Program-made: the position numbers and the translations under genes | Assembly: GCA_963070105.1 (NCBI GenBank) | Contig: OY718804.1 | Span: 6,099,317 to 6,163,316, forward strand | Direction: 5' to 3' | DNA length: 64,000 nucleotides | Origin: Litomosoides sigmodontis | Taxonomy: Eukaryota; Nematoda; Chromadorea; Rhabditida; Onchocercidae | The notes under the pieces: generated by a model | The model's database searches: none | What the model was told of the DNA's origin: nothing | The model's input: the letters and a program-made list of their open reading frames with translations, nothing else | Part shown: in pieces, positions 62,401 through 64,000 of the stretch | Layout of the letters: each line of letters starts with the position of its first letter | Position numbering within the stretch: position 1 is the stretch's first letter

Positions 62401-64000
62401 AAACTGATTGATGTAAGGTTTTAATAAATTTGGAAGTTCATTCGAACTGCTTAAAATCATCCTACTCTAAAGCATCCTATCATTTAACAATATTATATGT
62501 TGAATTACTGAGGCAGATAAACACTAGTTTGAAAATACAGGCATTTCTATTTTATCAACTAGAAAATATTCTCATCACCTCAAACGCGCAACTATATCTA
62601 AATTTATAGACCTGTAAGGTACCTTTTCCCAGGATACGATTAGATATCATCAAAAGCCTGTGCCGCACGATCGTTTCTGTTCCTGGAAACAGAAAACGAA
62701 CCAGTTTTTATGGCCGCAAAAAGTGTTTTGTTGTCCGATTTGAGGCTAAATAATGACGGCGGCAATTTTTATGTTTATTTCACCAGCTCCAAAAGAGAAA
62801 CATTATAAGTCACATCCTCAAAAATATGCATCGGAAAACAATTCATAAAGATCTAATCCGACGTATCTTCTACGGAAGGAAATTGAAACAAAAGAGAATT
62901 TAATTGCGAAATTTGCATTTTCCAACTGTTCAGCAGCTCTATCAGAAGTATCAAATTTCTAAGCAGGATATGTTAAATTGTTCAACAGTTATTACGACAT
63001 AGGCAAAGCCTTCATGACTGTCTTTAACTTTATCGATTGCAAGCAGTCAGAAGGAAACATCAATATCTGTCAGTAGCTAAAATTGAAAGACAACAAAATT
63101 TCTTCGAGCAGTTGAAAGCCAAAATATGCAAATGCTTTGGGGAAAAAGACCTATTTAAAAGTTGGCAGATTTCAATGTTTTTTTCACCTTCTTCAGTTGT
63201 AGTTCAAATTACCATATCTTCCCGAATTCATGATCCAATCCTTAGGATATAATTGGGCATCTTGGCAGCGGGCCAGTGAGTGTATTTGAAGCAGATGATA
63301 CCACACCAGCATTATTAACAATGAATAGAATGGAAATATAAAATTGTTTACCCGGAGATGTCGTAAAATAAGATTAAGGTCCAGTGCCAAGACATTTTTT
63401 ATGGATTCTCCTCACACCTTACATTCTAGTAACACCTGCATATGACACTATCGTTACCTAAAATTGAATGGCAGTAATATCTTGACCTTAGAACCCAATA
63501 TTACTCTTTGCCGAACTCCCTCCTCTCAAGTCAACTGGTAATTATAGTGAAATTGTCATGAACAACTTGATAGAAATATTGTCCATCAATTACTTTCGCA
63601 TTGACAAGCTTAAAAGTCGTTGATATTTTAATTATTTGAAGTTGCCTTCGAGGTAAATTTGTCAAATTCACAATGCGTATAATTAGAAAAATTTTGTAGA
63701 AATAAATAAAATTAAAAGTTAAAGAGCACTCAATTCACTTAAATGTTTTTGGAGGCTGCGGATCATCGAAAGGAAATCTTACATTAACCTTTTTTTCCCT
63801 TTCCTCCTGTCTCTCGAACACTTTATTTCCCATGTCTCGATCCGATGCCTACATGTGTAAGGAATAAAAAGAGTGAATTTAGGGAAATTTAATAGATATT
63901 GAAGACAATAAAGCCTTAGTAGCCACCTTCTGAGGACAACATCAAAGCATCAGCTCTGATATTACCCTCACATCGCTTCTATTTGAAACGGACATCTGGA
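59492..64000. other. Region upstream of the Hox exons, right edge
   Basis: Probably the large 5' intron or promoter of the Hox gene. No upstream Hox exon was recognised on the minus strand. A coding-like plus-strand stretch at 61165-61723 is listed separately. A 15-bp direct repeat (TATGTCATATTTAAG) lies at about 61678-61706. Confidence 0.4.
61165..61723 (+). pseudogene. Coding-like remnant, possibly FLYWCH-type
   Basis: Two plus-strand stretches look like protein. From the ATG at 61165 a charged segment reads EEQTFDLEEEITELRKALKR and continues KERKKEYRR, coiled-coil-like. After a TTTTGTAG acceptor a second frame (61418-61723) reads GNKKGRRGGMLLDNFIKRKE, then DGRTFKFVKYWQSFRC. The GxxMLLD...F...DGRT...YW pattern recalls FLYWCH zinc-finger domains common in nematodes, but YWxC is disrupted and I could not join the two parts in phase. 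It may be a decayed gene or transposase-linked fragment. Confidence 0.22.

Overview
The window looks like nuclear DNA of a parasitic nematode, most likely a spirurid or filarial worm. The evidence is AT-rich sequence, many small exons split by AT-rich introns of roughly 100 to 1600 bp, pyrimidine-TTTCAG acceptors just before several start codons (spliced-leader sites), and nematode-type genes: a cuticle collagen, a patched-related protein and an flp-24 FMRFamide-like neuropeptide. The species assignment is inference. No bacterial, viral or transposon genes were recognised. Gene models were built by hand: splice sites were chosen so that reading phase is kept and conserved protein blocks join.

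Plus strand, 0.4-22.7 kb: POP1 (RNase P/MRP subunit, 15 exons), then ITFG1/LINKIN (10 exons, ending in the family's hallmark RFHFDAM), a doubtful two-exon small gene near 13.6 kb, and a patched-related sterol-sensing-domain protein (13 exons). Minus strand, 22.8-26.6 kb: MLH1 (12 exons, ending FERC). It converges on the patched-related gene with stop codons only about 77 bp apart. A possible small gene starts on the plus strand less than 200 bp from the mlh-1 start. Plus strand, 30.4-33.5 kb: a complete six-exon cuticle collagen.

Minus strand, 34.0-53.3 kb: a run of four same-strand genes. In transcription order these are flp-24, a small heat shock protein, ZCCHC8 (NEXT-complex scaffold) and SETDB1/MET-2 histone H3K9 methyltransferase (at least 31 exons, about 1,300 residues). 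The first two have exons so short that they are easily missed. From 53.3 kb to the end the window is gene-poor. It holds the last two exons of a posterior (Abd-B, nob-1/php-3-like) Hox gene on the minus strand; its 5' exons were not found here and may lie beyond the right edge.

Beyond the genes, the most interesting features are two long RNA-like hairpins in introns of POP1 and ITFG1, two independent ~41-42 bp tandem duplications that each copy a 3' splice site (ITFG1 intron 1 and a met-2 intron), a duplicated stop-codon segment in the heat-shock gene, one ITFG1 exon whose acceptor lacks AG, and decayed fragments resembling leucine-rich-repeat and FLYWCH-type sequence. Functionally the genes cover RNA processing and surveillance (POP1, ZCCHC8), chromatin silencing (MET-2), mismatch repair (MLH1), cell adhesion (LINKIN), cuticle, lipid/sterol handling, stress and neuropeptide signalling. 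No shared pathway is evident.
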